Positions 8,743 through 17,694 of a DNA stretch of 52,693 nt are shown piece after piece (the stretch's first letter is position 1; each line of letters opens with the position of its first letter). The stretch comes from Myxococcales bacterium (lineage in GTDB: Bacteria; Myxococcota_A; Polyangia; Polyangiales; Ga0077539). The stretch lies in the NCBI GenBank assembly GCA_016793325.1, contig JAEUKI010000073.1, positions 1 through 52,693 of the forward strand, in the 5' to 3' direction. The position numbers and the translations under genes are program-made. The notes under the pieces were generated by a model. It made no database searches. It worked only from the letters and a program-made list of their open reading frames with translations, and was not told the origin of the DNA.

Positions 8743-11328
8743 TCACGACGACAACGTGACCGCAGGCGCGCGATAGCTCGACAACATCTCGCGCGCGACT
8801 TCGAGCGCGGCGCGCACGCGTTGATCCCCGCCCGCTTCGCGGCGCTCGACGCGAAGCACCGCTTGCTCGATCGTCGCAAACGGATCGCTCGGCAACGGAA
8901 CGAACGGCGGCGAGCCCATCGCTGCGTCTCGCGCTCCGTCGGCCGCCGCGTGATCGATCGCTTGAACCACGAGCGCGGTGATCATCGCCGAGGACTCCGC
9001 CACGACGATTCCCGCCTCGATCGCGAGGCGCTCGAGCTCGACGAGGCCGCCCCCGAGCTCGGACAGCACGCGCTGACGCACCCGCCACGTCACTTCTGCC
9101 GCCGCGTCCGCCGCGAGCACCGTGAGCTCTTGCGCCTTCGCGCGATCGCGCCGCTGCAGGCCTCGGAGCTGCTCGACGAGCACCGTCGCGACCTCGCGTC
9201 GCACGGCGTTGAGCACGCCCGGGAGCTGCTCACGAAGGACGCTCACCATGGCCAAGAGCGCGTCGCGGCGATCGTCTCGTTGCTGTGCGAGCGCCGACGC
9301 TGCGTCGAGCAGCGCGGTCGCCTCGTCGAGCACGAGGGCCGTTCTGCGCGCGACGCGGAGCAGCTTCCACCCAGCGCGCTGCGCGACGAGGTGCTCGTCG
9401 ATCCACGCGAGCAGCGAGGCGAACCCGCTCGTCGCGAGCTTGATCTTCGCCTGCGTTCGCTCGTCGTCCGAGCGCGTCGTGTCCTCGAGGATCACTTGCG
9501 CCGCGAGCGCCTCGCGCGCGCTCACGGACACCGCGAGCGGAGCTAACTCGCGAAACCCGTCGCGCACGATCGCCGCGAGCCGCGAGAGGTCCTGCGCCTT
9601 CACTTGATCGATCTTGTTCAAGACGCCGAGGACAGGGAGCCCCTCGTCCCGCGCCTCTTCGAGCGGCCCGGTCTCGCTCATTTTTCCCGCTTGGCGCGCG
9701 TCGAAGAGCCACAGCGCGAGGTCCGCCATCGAGAAGGCCGAGCGCACGGCGCGCTCGTGCGCCGCGTCGCCGGCGTTGAATCCTGGTGTGTCGATGAGCT
9801 CGACCCGCGCGAGCCGCGGAGCGGGCCACGTGACCTCGACGAAATCGACGCCCGCGCCCGACTCGCGGGCGCGCTCGACGACCGATGGCGCCGCGTCGAT
9901 CGTGCAGACGACGGACGTCCCCTTCGCGTCGACGACGCGCGCAGAGCGCTCGCCGAAGCGGAGCCAGTGCACGTGCGCGGTCGTTGGCAAGACGCCCATG
10001 GGCGAGACGGCCGCGCCGATGAGCGCGTTCAAAAACGTGGATTTTCCCGCGCTGAACTCGCCGAGGAGCGCGACTCGCAGCGGCTCGTCGAGCTCGCGTC
10101 GCCGCGTCCGAAGGTCCCGTTCGGTCTGCGCGAGCACGGGCGCGGCGCGCGCGAGCGCCGCGAGGTCGTCGAGCATCTCTGGCAGCCGACCGCTCCATCG
10201 CGCCGTGAGCACCGCGCGAAATCGCTCGAGCGCCAGCGACGACGTGCGCTCATCGGAGAACGCCGGCGCGAGGACGTCGAGCGCGGCCACCGGATCGAGC
10301 TCGGCTCCGCGCGTTCGCGCTTCGGCCAACGCGAGGACCGCCGCTGCGCCCGCGCGCGTCGGCGCTTCGTTGGCCCAACGCTCGGCCACTTCGGGCGCGC
10401 TCGCGAGCGCGGTCTCGAGCGCGAGCGGCCACAGCGCGTCCGCGATCGCACCGCCGTGGGTCGCGTCGAGCGCTGAGCGCGCCGCAGCGTCGCCATGGCC
10501 AAAATTGACGAGCGCCCGCGCGAGCTCGGCGAGGGCGCCTTCGGCCTCGGCGACCACGCGCTCGAGCCCTTGCGAGTCGCGCGCTCGATACAGCGTGAGA
10601 ACGAGCGGCGCGATCGCGTCCTGCTCGCCTACGAGCCACGCGCGGCGCAAGTGTCGCGACGCCGTGGCGAAGTCACCGATGGCGAGCGCGAGCTCACCGG
10701 CCTCGCGATTGAGCGCTCCGTTGGCGGCGTCGAGCGTCGGGGTCGCTTTGGCGAGCGCCCGCGCGCACTGGGCGCTGTCGCTGCGAACGAGCGCGTCGCG
10801 CGCGAGCAGGAGCCACGCTTCGCCGAGCTTCGGGTCGACGACGGTGGCGCTTCGCGCGAGGTGCAGCGCGGCGCTGTGCGAGCCGCGCGCCACGAGGAGC
10901 CTCGCCGCGGACAAGAGGTGTCGCGCGGTCGTGGGGTCGCGATCGCTCGTGCGCGTGCGCGCTTGCGTCGCGAGGTCGAGCGAGCGTCGATCGTCTCCCG
11001 CCGCGGCGGCGTACTCGCACATCCGCGCGAGCGAAATCGAAGGAAGCGCCCGCTCGCGCGCGGCGTCCGTGAGCACCGCGAGGGCTTGCGCCGCCTCGCC
11101 CTTGGCGAAGAGCGCGTCGGCGCGAAGCTGAATCGCCCGGAGAAACAGCGGCGCTGCGGCGACGGCGTTCTCGGCGGCGCGCAGTGCCCCGTCGGGGTCG
11201 CCAGCGGCGAGCAGCGCTTCGCCGCGCTTCACGATGGACGTGACTTCGTCGGACGGCGGGAGGAGCCCGTCGAGAAATCGCTCGACGCGTTCGAATAGCG
11301 CTGCGGGGCGGCTCGGAGGTTCAGCCAA
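8743..11328 (-). CDS. Dynamin-like GTPase with N-terminal TPR-type region
   Basis: 861 residues if translation starts at the TTG at 11328; upstream of this the frame only mirrors murJ, and no ATG/GTG fits better. Residues ~20-400 are Ala/Leu-rich paired helices typical of TPR or TPR-like repeats (for example GEALLAAGDPDGALRAAENAV). The GTPase domain follows: G1 LLGEFSAGKSTFLNAL near residue 424, PTTAHVHWL as switch I, G3 LIDTPGFNAG near 513 and G4 NKIDQ near 570. The rest is helical, as in Dynamin_N family proteins that act on membranes. Bacterial dynamin-like proteins remodel or protect membranes; that role is inferred here. The gene is divergent from murJ across 88 nt. Confidence 0.88.
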   Translation of the reverse strand: MAEPPSRPAALFERVERFLDGLLPPSDEVTSIVKRGEALLAAGDPDGALRAAENAVAAAPLFLRAIQLRADALFAKGEAAQALAVLTDAARERALPSISLARMCEYAAAAGDDRRSLDLATQARTRTSDRDPTTARHLLSAARLLVARGSHSAALHLARSATVVDPKLGEAWLLLARDALVRSDSAQCARALAKATPTLDAANGALNREAGELALAIGDFATASRHLRRAWLVGEQDAIAPLVLTLYRARDSQGLERVVAEAEGALAELARALVNFGHGDAAARSALDATHGGAIADALWPLALETALASAPEVAERWANEAPTRAGAAAVLALAEARTRGAELDPVAALDVLAPAFSDERTSSLALERFRAVLTARWSGRLPEMLDDLAALARAAPVLAQTERDLRTRRRELDEPLRVALLGEFSAGKSTFLNALIGAAVSPMGVLPTTAHVHWLRFGERSARVVDAKGTSVVCTIDAAPSVVERARESGAGVDFVEVTWPAPRLARVELIDTPGFNAGDAAHERAVRSAFSMADLALWLFDARQAGKMSETGPLEEARDEGLPVLGVLNKIDQVKAQDLSRLAAIVRDGFRELAPLAVSVSAREALAAQVILEDTTRSDDERTQAKIKLATSGFASLLAWIDEHLVAQRAGWKLLRVARRTALVLDEATALLDAASALAQQRDDRRDALLAMVSVLREQLPGVLNAVRREVATVLVEQLRGLQRRDRAKAQELTVLAADAAAEVTWRVRQRVLSELGGGLVELERLAIEAGIVVAESSAMITALVVQAIDHAAADGARDAAMGSPPFVPLPSDPFATIEQAVLRVERREAGGDQRVRAALEVAREMLSSYRAPAVTLSS

Positions 11329-11416
11329 GGCGCGCGGAGCGTACGCCAATCTCGGTCTCGTTGAACGTGTGGTAGTTCGTCGGCTCGACGACGACGGGTC
11401 GACAGAGCACGAGACG

Positions 11417-13057
11417 ATGCCCGACGAGACGACGGAAAAGGACGCTCCAGCCGCGCCGCGCGAGGGCGGTTCGGTCGCGAAAAACGCTGCGATTACGTTC
11501 GTGGGAACGCTCGCTTCCCGCGTGCTCGGGATGGTGCGCGAGGTCCTGATCGCCGCGACGTTTCCCAAAGAAGTGACCGATGTCTTCTTCGTCGCGTGGC
11601 GCGTGCCGAACGCGCTTCGGGCGTTGCTCGCGGAGGGCGCGGCGAGCGCGGCGCTCGGCCCTGCATTTTCGCAGGCGCTCGCGTCGCCCACGGAAGACGG
11701 CTCCAAGAACATCGCCCGTCTGCGCGAGGTGATGGCGCGGGTCGGCGGCGCGGCGCTCGTGGTGCTCGCGCTCGCCACAGGGTTGGGGATCGCCTTTGCG
11801 CGCCCGCTCTTCGCGATGGTGTCCGGCGGATTCAACGGGGACGCGGCGCGCTTCGAGCTCGGGGTCGTGCTGCTCCGCGTGCTGTTTCCGTTCTTGTTCT
11901 TGATGGGCTGGTTCAGCCTCGGGCGCACGGCGCTCGAGCGGCTCGGGGACTTCTCGACGGGCTCGAAGGCGAGCGTCTTGCAAAACGTCGCGTTCGTGCT
12001 CGCGCCGTTCGCGATGGTTCCGTTCGCGCCGTGGCTCGGGGTCGCGCCGATCGTGATGATGGCGTGGGCTGCCGTGCTCGGCGGACTGCTGCAAGTGCTC
12101 TATTTGCGGCCGGCGCTGCGACGAAAGGGCGTCCTCGTTCGCCCGTCGCTCGCGCGCGACGAGGCGCACTCGGACGTGGCCAAGACCTTCGCGACGATGC
12201 TCGTCGGTCAGCTCGTCTATCAAGCGACGGTCATGCTGTCGGCGCGCCTGCTCGCGACGCTCGAGCCAGGAAGCGCCTCGTGGAACAGCTATGCCCAGCG
12301 CCTCGCGGACATTCCGCAAGGGCTCTTCACGGTCTCGCTCGCGGGCGCGGCCGCGGCGGAGATGGAGAAATTCGCCGTCGCGGATGATCGCGCCTCGGTG
12401 GCTCGCACCTTCGAGCGCACCCTGTCGTTGAGCGCGTTCGTCGCGCTCCCTGCGTGCGTCCTGCTCGCTGTGTACTCGGACGCGATCGTCCCGCTCGTGT
12501 TCGGCTACGGGCGATTTTCCAGGGGAGACGCGGGCGCGCGCAACGCGTTCGAGGTGGCTCGCTCGCTCGAGTGGCAGTCGCTCGGCGTGGCGCTCTTCGC
12601 GTTCGTGCACCCGACGACCCGTGTATTTGCGGCGTTCAAGCGCCGTCGGCCCATCTTGGCGTCGTCGGCGCTCGCGCTCTTCGCGTTCTCGATCGCTGGC
12701 GTTTTGCTGGCGAAATCGCGAGGGCACGTCGGGGTCGCGATGGCCGGCGCGCTGTCCGCGGTCGTTCAGCTGACCGCGCTGCTCGTGCAGGTCGCGCGAG
12801 AGATCCCGTTCGCGCCTCGCAACGTGTTGCCCTCGCTGGCCAAGGTGCTCGCGGCCACCGGCGTGTGCGCGCTCGCGGCGCGCGCTGCGGTGAAATTCTT
12901 GCCGATCACGGGATTTTCGTGGGGCGACAAGGCCCTCGCGGTCGTGGTGGGCGCGGGGCTCATCGTGGTGTATGCCTCCGCAGCTTGGGTGTTTCGATGC
13001 GAAGAAATGCAGGAAATCGCGGACCGAATCCGCCGCCGCCGAAATCGCGCCCCGTAG
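11417..13057 (+). CDS. murJ: Lipid II flippase MurJ (MviN)
   Basis: 546 residues from the ATG at 11417. It flips lipid-linked peptidoglycan precursors across the inner membrane. The N-terminal AAITFVGTLASRVLGMVREVLIA and the VTDVFFVAWRVPNALRALLAEGA segment are the family hallmark, with about 13-14 hydrophobic segments after it, consistent with the MOP exporter fold. A short polar tail of about 20 residues precedes the first helix. The 3' end overlaps the predicted start of engB by 61 nt in another frame, suggesting coupled expression of a cell-wall and a ribosome/division GTPase gene. Confidence 0.95.
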   Translation: MPDETTEKDAPAAPREGGSVAKNAAITFVGTLASRVLGMVREVLIAATFPKEVTDVFFVAWRVPNALRALLAEGAASAALGPAFSQALASPTEDGSKNIARLREVMARVGGAALVVLALATGLGIAFARPLFAMVSGGFNGDAARFELGVVLLRVLFPFLFLMGWFSLGRTALERLGDFSTGSKASVLQNVAFVLAPFAMVPFAPWLGVAPIVMMAWAAVLGGLLQVLYLRPALRRKGVLVRPSLARDEAHSDVAKTFATMLVGQLVYQATVMLSARLLATLEPGSASWNSYAQRLADIPQGLFTVSLAGAAAAEMEKFAVADDRASVARTFERTLSLSAFVALPACVLLAVYSDAIVPLVFGYGRFSRGDAGARNAFEVARSLEWQSLGVALFAFVHPTTRVFAAFKRRRPILASSALALFAFSIAGVLLAKSRGHVGVAMAGALSAVVQLTALLVQVAREIPFAPRNVLPSLAKVLAATGVCALAARAAVKFLPITGFSWGDKALAVVVGAGLIVVYASAAWVFRCEEMQEIADRIRRRRNRAP

Positions 13058-13755
13058 CGCCGCGGCCGAACAGCGGGAAGCCGACGGGCGTCGCGGCGGA
13101 CGCGAAGCCGCGCGCGACCGCTGAACGACCAGAAAAATCGCCGGCGAAATCGGGTTCGCCCTTCGACGTGATCGAGGCGACGTTCGTGACCGAGGCGCGC
13201 GCAGCCGAGGGTCTGCCGCCGCCCAGCTGCGTCGAAGTCGCCTTTGCGGGCCGCAGCAACGTGGGAAAGTCCACGCTGCTCAACGCGATCGCGCAGCGAA
13301 AAGGCTTGGCGCGCACGTCGGCGACCCCCGGCTGCACGCGAGGGCTCGTGCTGTTCGAGCTCGCGCTCCGCAGCGGCGAGGCTGTGCGAATCGTCGATCT
13401 GCCTGGGTACGGCTTCGCGGCGCGAGGACGCGACGAGAAGCGCGACTGGGGCGCGATGATCGAGGGCTACCTCTCGAGCGGCAGGCCGACGCTGGCGGGC
13501 GTGTGCGTGCTCGTCGACGCGCGTCGAGGACCCGAGGAGGAAGAGCGACAGCTCGTGGCGTTCTTGTCGTCCGTGGGTGTGCCATTCGTGTTCGTCGCGA
13601 CGAAGATCGACAAGCTCGCGAAGAACGAGCGATTCGCCGCGCTCGAACGGGTCGGCCGAGGGTTCGGCGCGCGGGTGATCGGTGTTTCGGGCGACACCGG
13701 CGAAGGTCGCGACGAGCTCGTCCGCGCGATGCTCCGAATGTCGAAGCGGGACTGA
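12997..13755 (+). CDS. engB: Ribosome biogenesis/division GTPase EngB (YsxC/YihA)
   Basis: 252 residues from the ATG at 12997. The GTPase core has G1 GRSNVGKST, the switch SATPGCTRGL, G3 DLPGYGFA and G4 ATKIDKL; family members assist large-subunit assembly. Counted from this ATG there is an N-terminal Pro/Lys/Ala-rich extension of about 57 residues (NPPPPKSRPVAPRP). A GTG at 13168 would give a 195-residue protein beginning VIEATFV, closer to family length. I prefer 12997 because codons after 13057 already show G/C-rich third positions in this frame, but neither start has a clear ribosome-binding site. The first 61 nt overlap murJ. Confidence 0.9.
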   Translation: MRRNAGNRGPNPPPPKSRPVAPRPNSGKPTGVAADAKPRATAERPEKSPAKSGSPFDVIEATFVTEARAAEGLPPPSCVEVAFAGRSNVGKSTLLNAIAQRKGLARTSATPGCTRGLVLFELALRSGEAVRIVDLPGYGFAARGRDEKRDWGAMIEGYLSSGRPTLAGVCVLVDARRGPEEEERQLVAFLSSVGVPFVFVATKIDKLAKNERFAALERVGRGFGARVIGVSGDTGEGRDELVRAMLRMSKRD

Positions 13756-13908
13756 CACAACATCGGCACGTTGCGGCGCTGTGTGACTCAACGACACATG
13801 CGTTCAGCGTTCGCTCGACACGGCCACTTTGCTAGGAAATTCGCGTACGAATCCGCGGTCGAGTCGTTGACGGCGCGCCGTGTCGTGAACGAAAGTGGCA
13901 CACAAGAT

Positions 13909-14796
13909 ATGTCGTTCGGACTGCTCGCTCCGTTGACCCTCGCAGCGCTCGCTTTCGTCACAACGCTTCGCTCGACGCCTCCTCCGCCGGTCGTTCATTC
14001 GACGATTCGTGTGGTGGACGTGCGTGGCGCAGCGGCGCTCGTCGCGCGTGGGGCGAGCGTCCTCGACGCGAGAGACGGAGCGGCGTACGCGGGCGGCCAC
14101 TTGCCGGGCGCGCAGCTCTACGCGTGGTCGTTGTTTACCGGGCCCGCTTCTGCCCGAGGGCGCGTCCGCGCGGACCTCCACGCGATCGCCGCAGGGCTCG
14201 CGACGCTCGGCGTCGACGAGTCGCGTCCGACGCTCGTGTACGGGGCCGCTGGGCTCGGACAGGGCGAAGAAGGGCACGCTGCGTGGCTCCTCGCGCTGCT
14301 CGGCCACCCGGACATCGCGATGCTCGACGGTGGGTTCGACGCGTGGCGCACCGCAGGACGCCCGGTCGTGACGAGCACGGCCGCCGCGCGCGGCGGGCGG
14401 TTTACGGCGCGGATTCGCTCGGAGCTCCGGATCGATCGCGCTCAGTTGGCCGCGCGCGACACGCAGATCCTCGATGTGCGAAGCACCGCGGAGTTCGGCG
14501 GCGCCACGCTGCGAGGCGAGGCGAGGGGCGGGCACATCCCGGGGGCGCTCTCGATGGATTGGCGCACGGTGCTCGACGAGCGCGGACGGATCCGGCCCGT
14601 TCAGAAGCTCCGTGAATCGCTCGAAACCGCCGGGATCGACGCGAACGAGCCCTTCGTCGTCGTGTGCACCAACGGCGTTCGCGCGGCGTTCGTCTCGTCG
14701 GTGTTGGCCGCGCGCACGATCGCGACGCCGGCCGTCGTCGACGGCGGGATGCTCGAGTGGGCCGCGGATCCGACCGCGCCGCTCGCGACGGTGTGA
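13909..14796 (+). CDS. Exported tandem-rhodanese sulfurtransferase
   Basis: 295 residues from the ATG at 13909 (MSFGLLAPLTLAALAFV). The start is chosen because this gives a signal-peptide or anchor helix, whereas the longer frame adds unlikely residues. Two rhodanese domains follow. The N-terminal one (about 35-155) has the CH2A-like VLDARDGAAYAGGHLPGA but lacks the catalytic cysteine: its loop reads YGAAGLGQGEEGHA. The C-terminal one (about 170-290) has LDVRSTAEFGG, GHIPGALSMDW and the active loop CTNGVRAA with Cys-253. This is the architecture of thiosulfate/3-mercaptopyruvate sulfurtransferases. Sulfur donor and acceptor are unknown. Location outside the cytoplasm is inferred from the N-terminus. 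Confidence 0.88.
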   Translation: MSFGLLAPLTLAALAFVTTLRSTPPPPVVHSTIRVVDVRGAAALVARGASVLDARDGAAYAGGHLPGAQLYAWSLFTGPASARGRVRADLHAIAAGLATLGVDESRPTLVYGAAGLGQGEEGHAAWLLALLGHPDIAMLDGGFDAWRTAGRPVVTSTAAARGGRFTARIRSELRIDRAQLAARDTQILDVRSTAEFGGATLRGEARGGHIPGALSMDWRTVLDERGRIRPVQKLRESLETAGIDANEPFVVVCTNGVRAAFVSSVLAARTIATPAVVDGGMLEWAADPTAPLATV

Positions 14797-14840
14797 GAGA
14801 CCGCTCGCCCGCGAACAAAGGTGGTATAGCCTCGTTCCTC

Positions 14841-16499
14841 GTGTTGCGTTGCCCCCTGTGCGGTCTCGACCTGGCGCCTGGCACAACTCAGTGCCCGCGC
14901 GATGGCGTCGCGATCGGAGACACCGACGACCCCATGGTGGGCGTGACGCTCGGCGGTCGGTACCGCGTGCTCGCGCGGCTCGCGCGCGGCGGGATGGCCT
15001 CGGTGTTTCTCGCGCAACACGTGCTCATCGGGCGCCGCGCCGCGATCAAGGTCCTCCGCCGCGAGCTCTGTGACGACCCCGTTCAGCGCGATCGCTTTTT
15101 GCGCGAGGCGAGGGCGGTCAACCGAATCGACCACGAGAACATCGTTCAAATCGTCGACTACGGCGAGGCCGACGACGGCCGGATGTTCCTCGTGATGGAG
15201 TACCTGCCGGGTGAGTCGCTGCACCATCGCATCGGCCGCGGCGTGCTCCCGCCGCTTCGGGCGCTGGACATCGCGGCACAGATCGCCGCGGGCCTCGCGC
15301 GCGCGCACTTGAGCGGCGTGATCCACCGCGACCTGAAGCCGGACAACATTCTCCTGCTGCCGCCGGTGGAGCCGGGCGGGCGCGATCGCGTCAAGATCCT
15401 CGACTTCGGCATCGCGAAGCTCCTCGATCAGCCCGCGCTCACCGCCTCGGACAAGATCTTCGGAACGCCCGGCTACATCGCCCCCGAGTACGCCTCGGGC
15501 GCGCCCATCGACGCGCGGGCGGACCTGTATTCGCTCGGCGTCGTGCTCTACGAGATGGTCACCGCGCGGCTCCCGTTCGAAGCGGAGTACCCTGCGGATT
15601 TGCTGCTCAAGCACATGCTCGACCCGCCCATTCCGCCGCGCTCGGTGCGGCCCGAGCTGCACAAAGCCGTCGAAGACCTCGTGCTGCGGCTGCTCGTGAA
15701 GAACCCGGATGAGCGATTTCGGGACGCGTTTCACCTCATCGAAGAGATCGAGCGCGTCCGGCAAATCGTGGGCGGCCCGTCGCCCGAGATCACGGCGGTG
15801 CGGATCCCGTCGCTCTCGCTGTCGGCCGAGCCGATTTCACCGTCGGATCCGTCGCAGGCCGCCCTCGCGCCCCCGTCGCTCGAGCAAGGCAAGAGCGTCC
15901 TCGGCGCCCGCGCGTGGAATCGCTACGTCGACGCGCTTCGCGGCGCGCTCACCGAGCGATATCGCGCGAGCATTCCCGAGGCGCTCGTGGCCCGGCTCGG
16001 GGCGATGGAGGCGCAGATCGCGACGATGCGCGAGCGGCTCGAGTCGATCGAGCAGTACAAGCGAGAGCTGCTCGCGCTCGAGGCGCGCGGCCGCGAGTTT
16101 CGTCGAAACATCGGGCGGGCGATCGACACGCTCCACCGCGACCGCAGCGTCAAAGAGCGCGAGCGCGATCAGATCGCGCAGGATCGCGAGCAGATCGCGG
16201 CCGAGCGCAGCGCGCTGCTCGAGCGGGTGGAGCGAGGCGAGCGCGACCTCGCGGGCGAGGCGGACGCGTTTCTCTGGCGACTCGCGGCCTGCGACGAGCT
16301 CCTTCGCGACGCCGTGATGCAGTGCGAAGACATCGAGTACCAGTCGAACGAGCTCGAAGCGCAGCTCGAGCGGCTGAATGAAGGGCTCGAACACGAGCAG
16401 GACGCGCTGTTGACCGCGATGCACGCGGCGCTCGAAGAAGTGGGCCGCGACGACGCGGCGCTTCGGTCCTTTGTGAGCCAGATGCAGTCGACGGCTTGA
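14841..16499 (+). CDS. Soluble Ser/Thr protein kinase with zinc ribbon and coiled-coil tail
   Basis: 552 residues from the GTG at 14841 (VLRCPLCGLDL); TTG at 14844 is an alternative. A CxxC plus Cys segment (residues 4-18) forms a small zinc-ribbon-like head. The Hanks-type kinase domain spans about 38-310: glycine loop ARGGMASVFLA, catalytic Lys-70 (AAIKVL), HRDLKPDN at 162-169, DFG at 188-190 and APE at 214-216, so it should be active. Residues ~350-550 are heptad-rich coiled coil (RERLESIEQYKRELLALEAR) with no transmembrane segment. Kinases of this make-up are abundant in myxobacteria. The start lies 44 nt after the rhodanese stop; substrate unknown. Confidence 0.93.
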   Translation: MLRCPLCGLDLAPGTTQCPRDGVAIGDTDDPMVGVTLGGRYRVLARLARGGMASVFLAQHVLIGRRAAIKVLRRELCDDPVQRDRFLREARAVNRIDHENIVQIVDYGEADDGRMFLVMEYLPGESLHHRIGRGVLPPLRALDIAAQIAAGLARAHLSGVIHRDLKPDNILLLPPVEPGGRDRVKILDFGIAKLLDQPALTASDKIFGTPGYIAPEYASGAPIDARADLYSLGVVLYEMVTARLPFEAEYPADLLLKHMLDPPIPPRSVRPELHKAVEDLVLRLLVKNPDERFRDAFHLIEEIERVRQIVGGPSPEITAVRIPSLSLSAEPISPSDPSQAALAPPSLEQGKSVLGARAWNRYVDALRGALTERYRASIPEALVARLGAMEAQIATMRERLESIEQYKRELLALEARGREFRRNIGRAIDTLHRDRSVKERERDQIAQDREQIAAERSALLERVERGERDLAGEADAFLWRLAACDELLRDAVMQCEDIEYQSNELEAQLERLNEGLEHEQDALLTAMHAALEEVGRDDAALRSFVSQMQSTA

Positions 16500-16579
16500 C
16501 GTCGGACGCGGGCGATTGCGGAGCGCACGGCGAGCGTTGCGGTTGAAGCGCGGGCGACTGGCGTTGTAGCGTCCCGGCC

Positions 16580-17665
16580 GTGAAACGTTCGAACGCAATC
16601 CGCGGCACGGCGTCAGCGCTGTTGGTCGCCGCGGGAGTGTTGACCTCGTGGGCCGCGCCAGCAGAGGCGCAGCGTCGCTCGGGCAGGCCGCCACAGACAC
16701 CTCCCGCGGAAGATCCGCGCGTCGTCGAGGCGCGGCAAGCGTACGACGAGGGGCGTCGGCAGTTCGATGCGCGAAACTACACAGAGGCGCTCCGTCGCTT
16801 CGAGCGCGCGTTCGAGCTTCGCAACAACGCGGTGATCCTGGTCGCGATCGCGAACTGCCACGAACAGCTCAACAACTTTCGCGACGCGGTCGGCGCGCTC
16901 GAGCGCTACTTGCGCGAGCGTTCGAACGCGCCGGACCGGGCGGCGATCGAGGCGCGATTGGCGCAGTTGAGGCCGCGCGCGCAGCAGCAAACGGCGGCGG
17001 CGACAGGCACGTCGGCGGCGACGGGCGCGAGCGCGACGACGGGGACCGCGACGACCACGACAACAACCGCGACAACGACAACGACGACGACCGCGGCGAC
17101 GGGCACCACCGCGGCGACGGGCTCGAACGGAACCGCCGCCGCGAGCGGCGCGACAACGCAGGGCGCTTCGGGCGCGACGACGACGACGACGACCACGACC
17201 ACGACGGGCGCAGGTGGCGACGGCGCGGCGAACGCGAGCGGTGCTGGAGCGCCTGCGGACACGACGGCTCCGTCCGATCCGACGCCGCAGCCAGAGGCGA
17301 GCCCAGCGCCGCCGCCAGCGCGCGGAATCAGCCCAGCGGTATGGGTTTGTGCAGGCCTCGCGGCCGCGGGGGTGGCCGGCGGCTCTGTCCTGGGATTTCT
17401 CGCGCTGGGTGAGCACGCGACGTACAACACGAACCCGTCGAGGGAAGTGAAGGACCGCGGCGAGCTCTACGCGTTGACCGCGGACCTCGCGTTTGCGACG
17501 GCGGTGCTCTCGGGCTTCGTCGGCACTGTCGTGTTTCTGTCGGATCGCGCCGAGGCAGCACGCGAGCAGCGCGCGAGCACCGCGCTCGCTCCGCACGTGC
17601 GCAGTCGACGAGCGCTTCGCACGCGTGTGTTCCCCGCGCCGCTCGGCGTGACGGTGAGCTTCTGA
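16580..17665 (+). CDS. Signal-peptide TPR protein with Thr-rich linker and transmembrane segment
   Basis: 361 residues from the GTG at 16580. There is a signal peptide (ASALLVAAGVLTSWAAPAEAQ), then a TPR-like pair around 45-115 (ARQAYDEGRRQFDARNYTEALRRFERAF), typical of myxobacterial periplasmic proteins. A linker of roughly 110 residues is made almost entirely of Thr, Ala and Gly, including runs of six to ten threonines encoded by ACN triplets. One hydrophobic helix follows (AVWVCAGLAAAGVAGGSVLGFLAL), then a second weaker one. Its stop overlaps an ATG by one base, but the next gene more likely starts at 17695. Function unknown; possibly a cell-envelope scaffold. Confidence 0.82.
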   Translation: MKRSNAIRGTASALLVAAGVLTSWAAPAEAQRRSGRPPQTPPAEDPRVVEARQAYDEGRRQFDARNYTEALRRFERAFELRNNAVILVAIANCHEQLNNFRDAVGALERYLRERSNAPDRAAIEARLAQLRPRAQQQTAAATGTSAATGASATTGTATTTTTTATTTTTTTAATGTTAATGSNGTAAASGATTQGASGATTTTTTTTTTGAGGDGAANASGAGAPADTTAPSDPTPQPEASPAPPPARGISPAVWVCAGLAAAGVAGGSVLGFLALGEHATYNTNPSREVKDRGELYALTADLAFATAVLSGFVGTVVFLSDRAEAAREQRASTALAPHVRSRRALRTRVFPAPLGVTVSF

Positions 17666-17694
17666 TGAGCGGCGTGATGGTCGAAGGACTGCCT

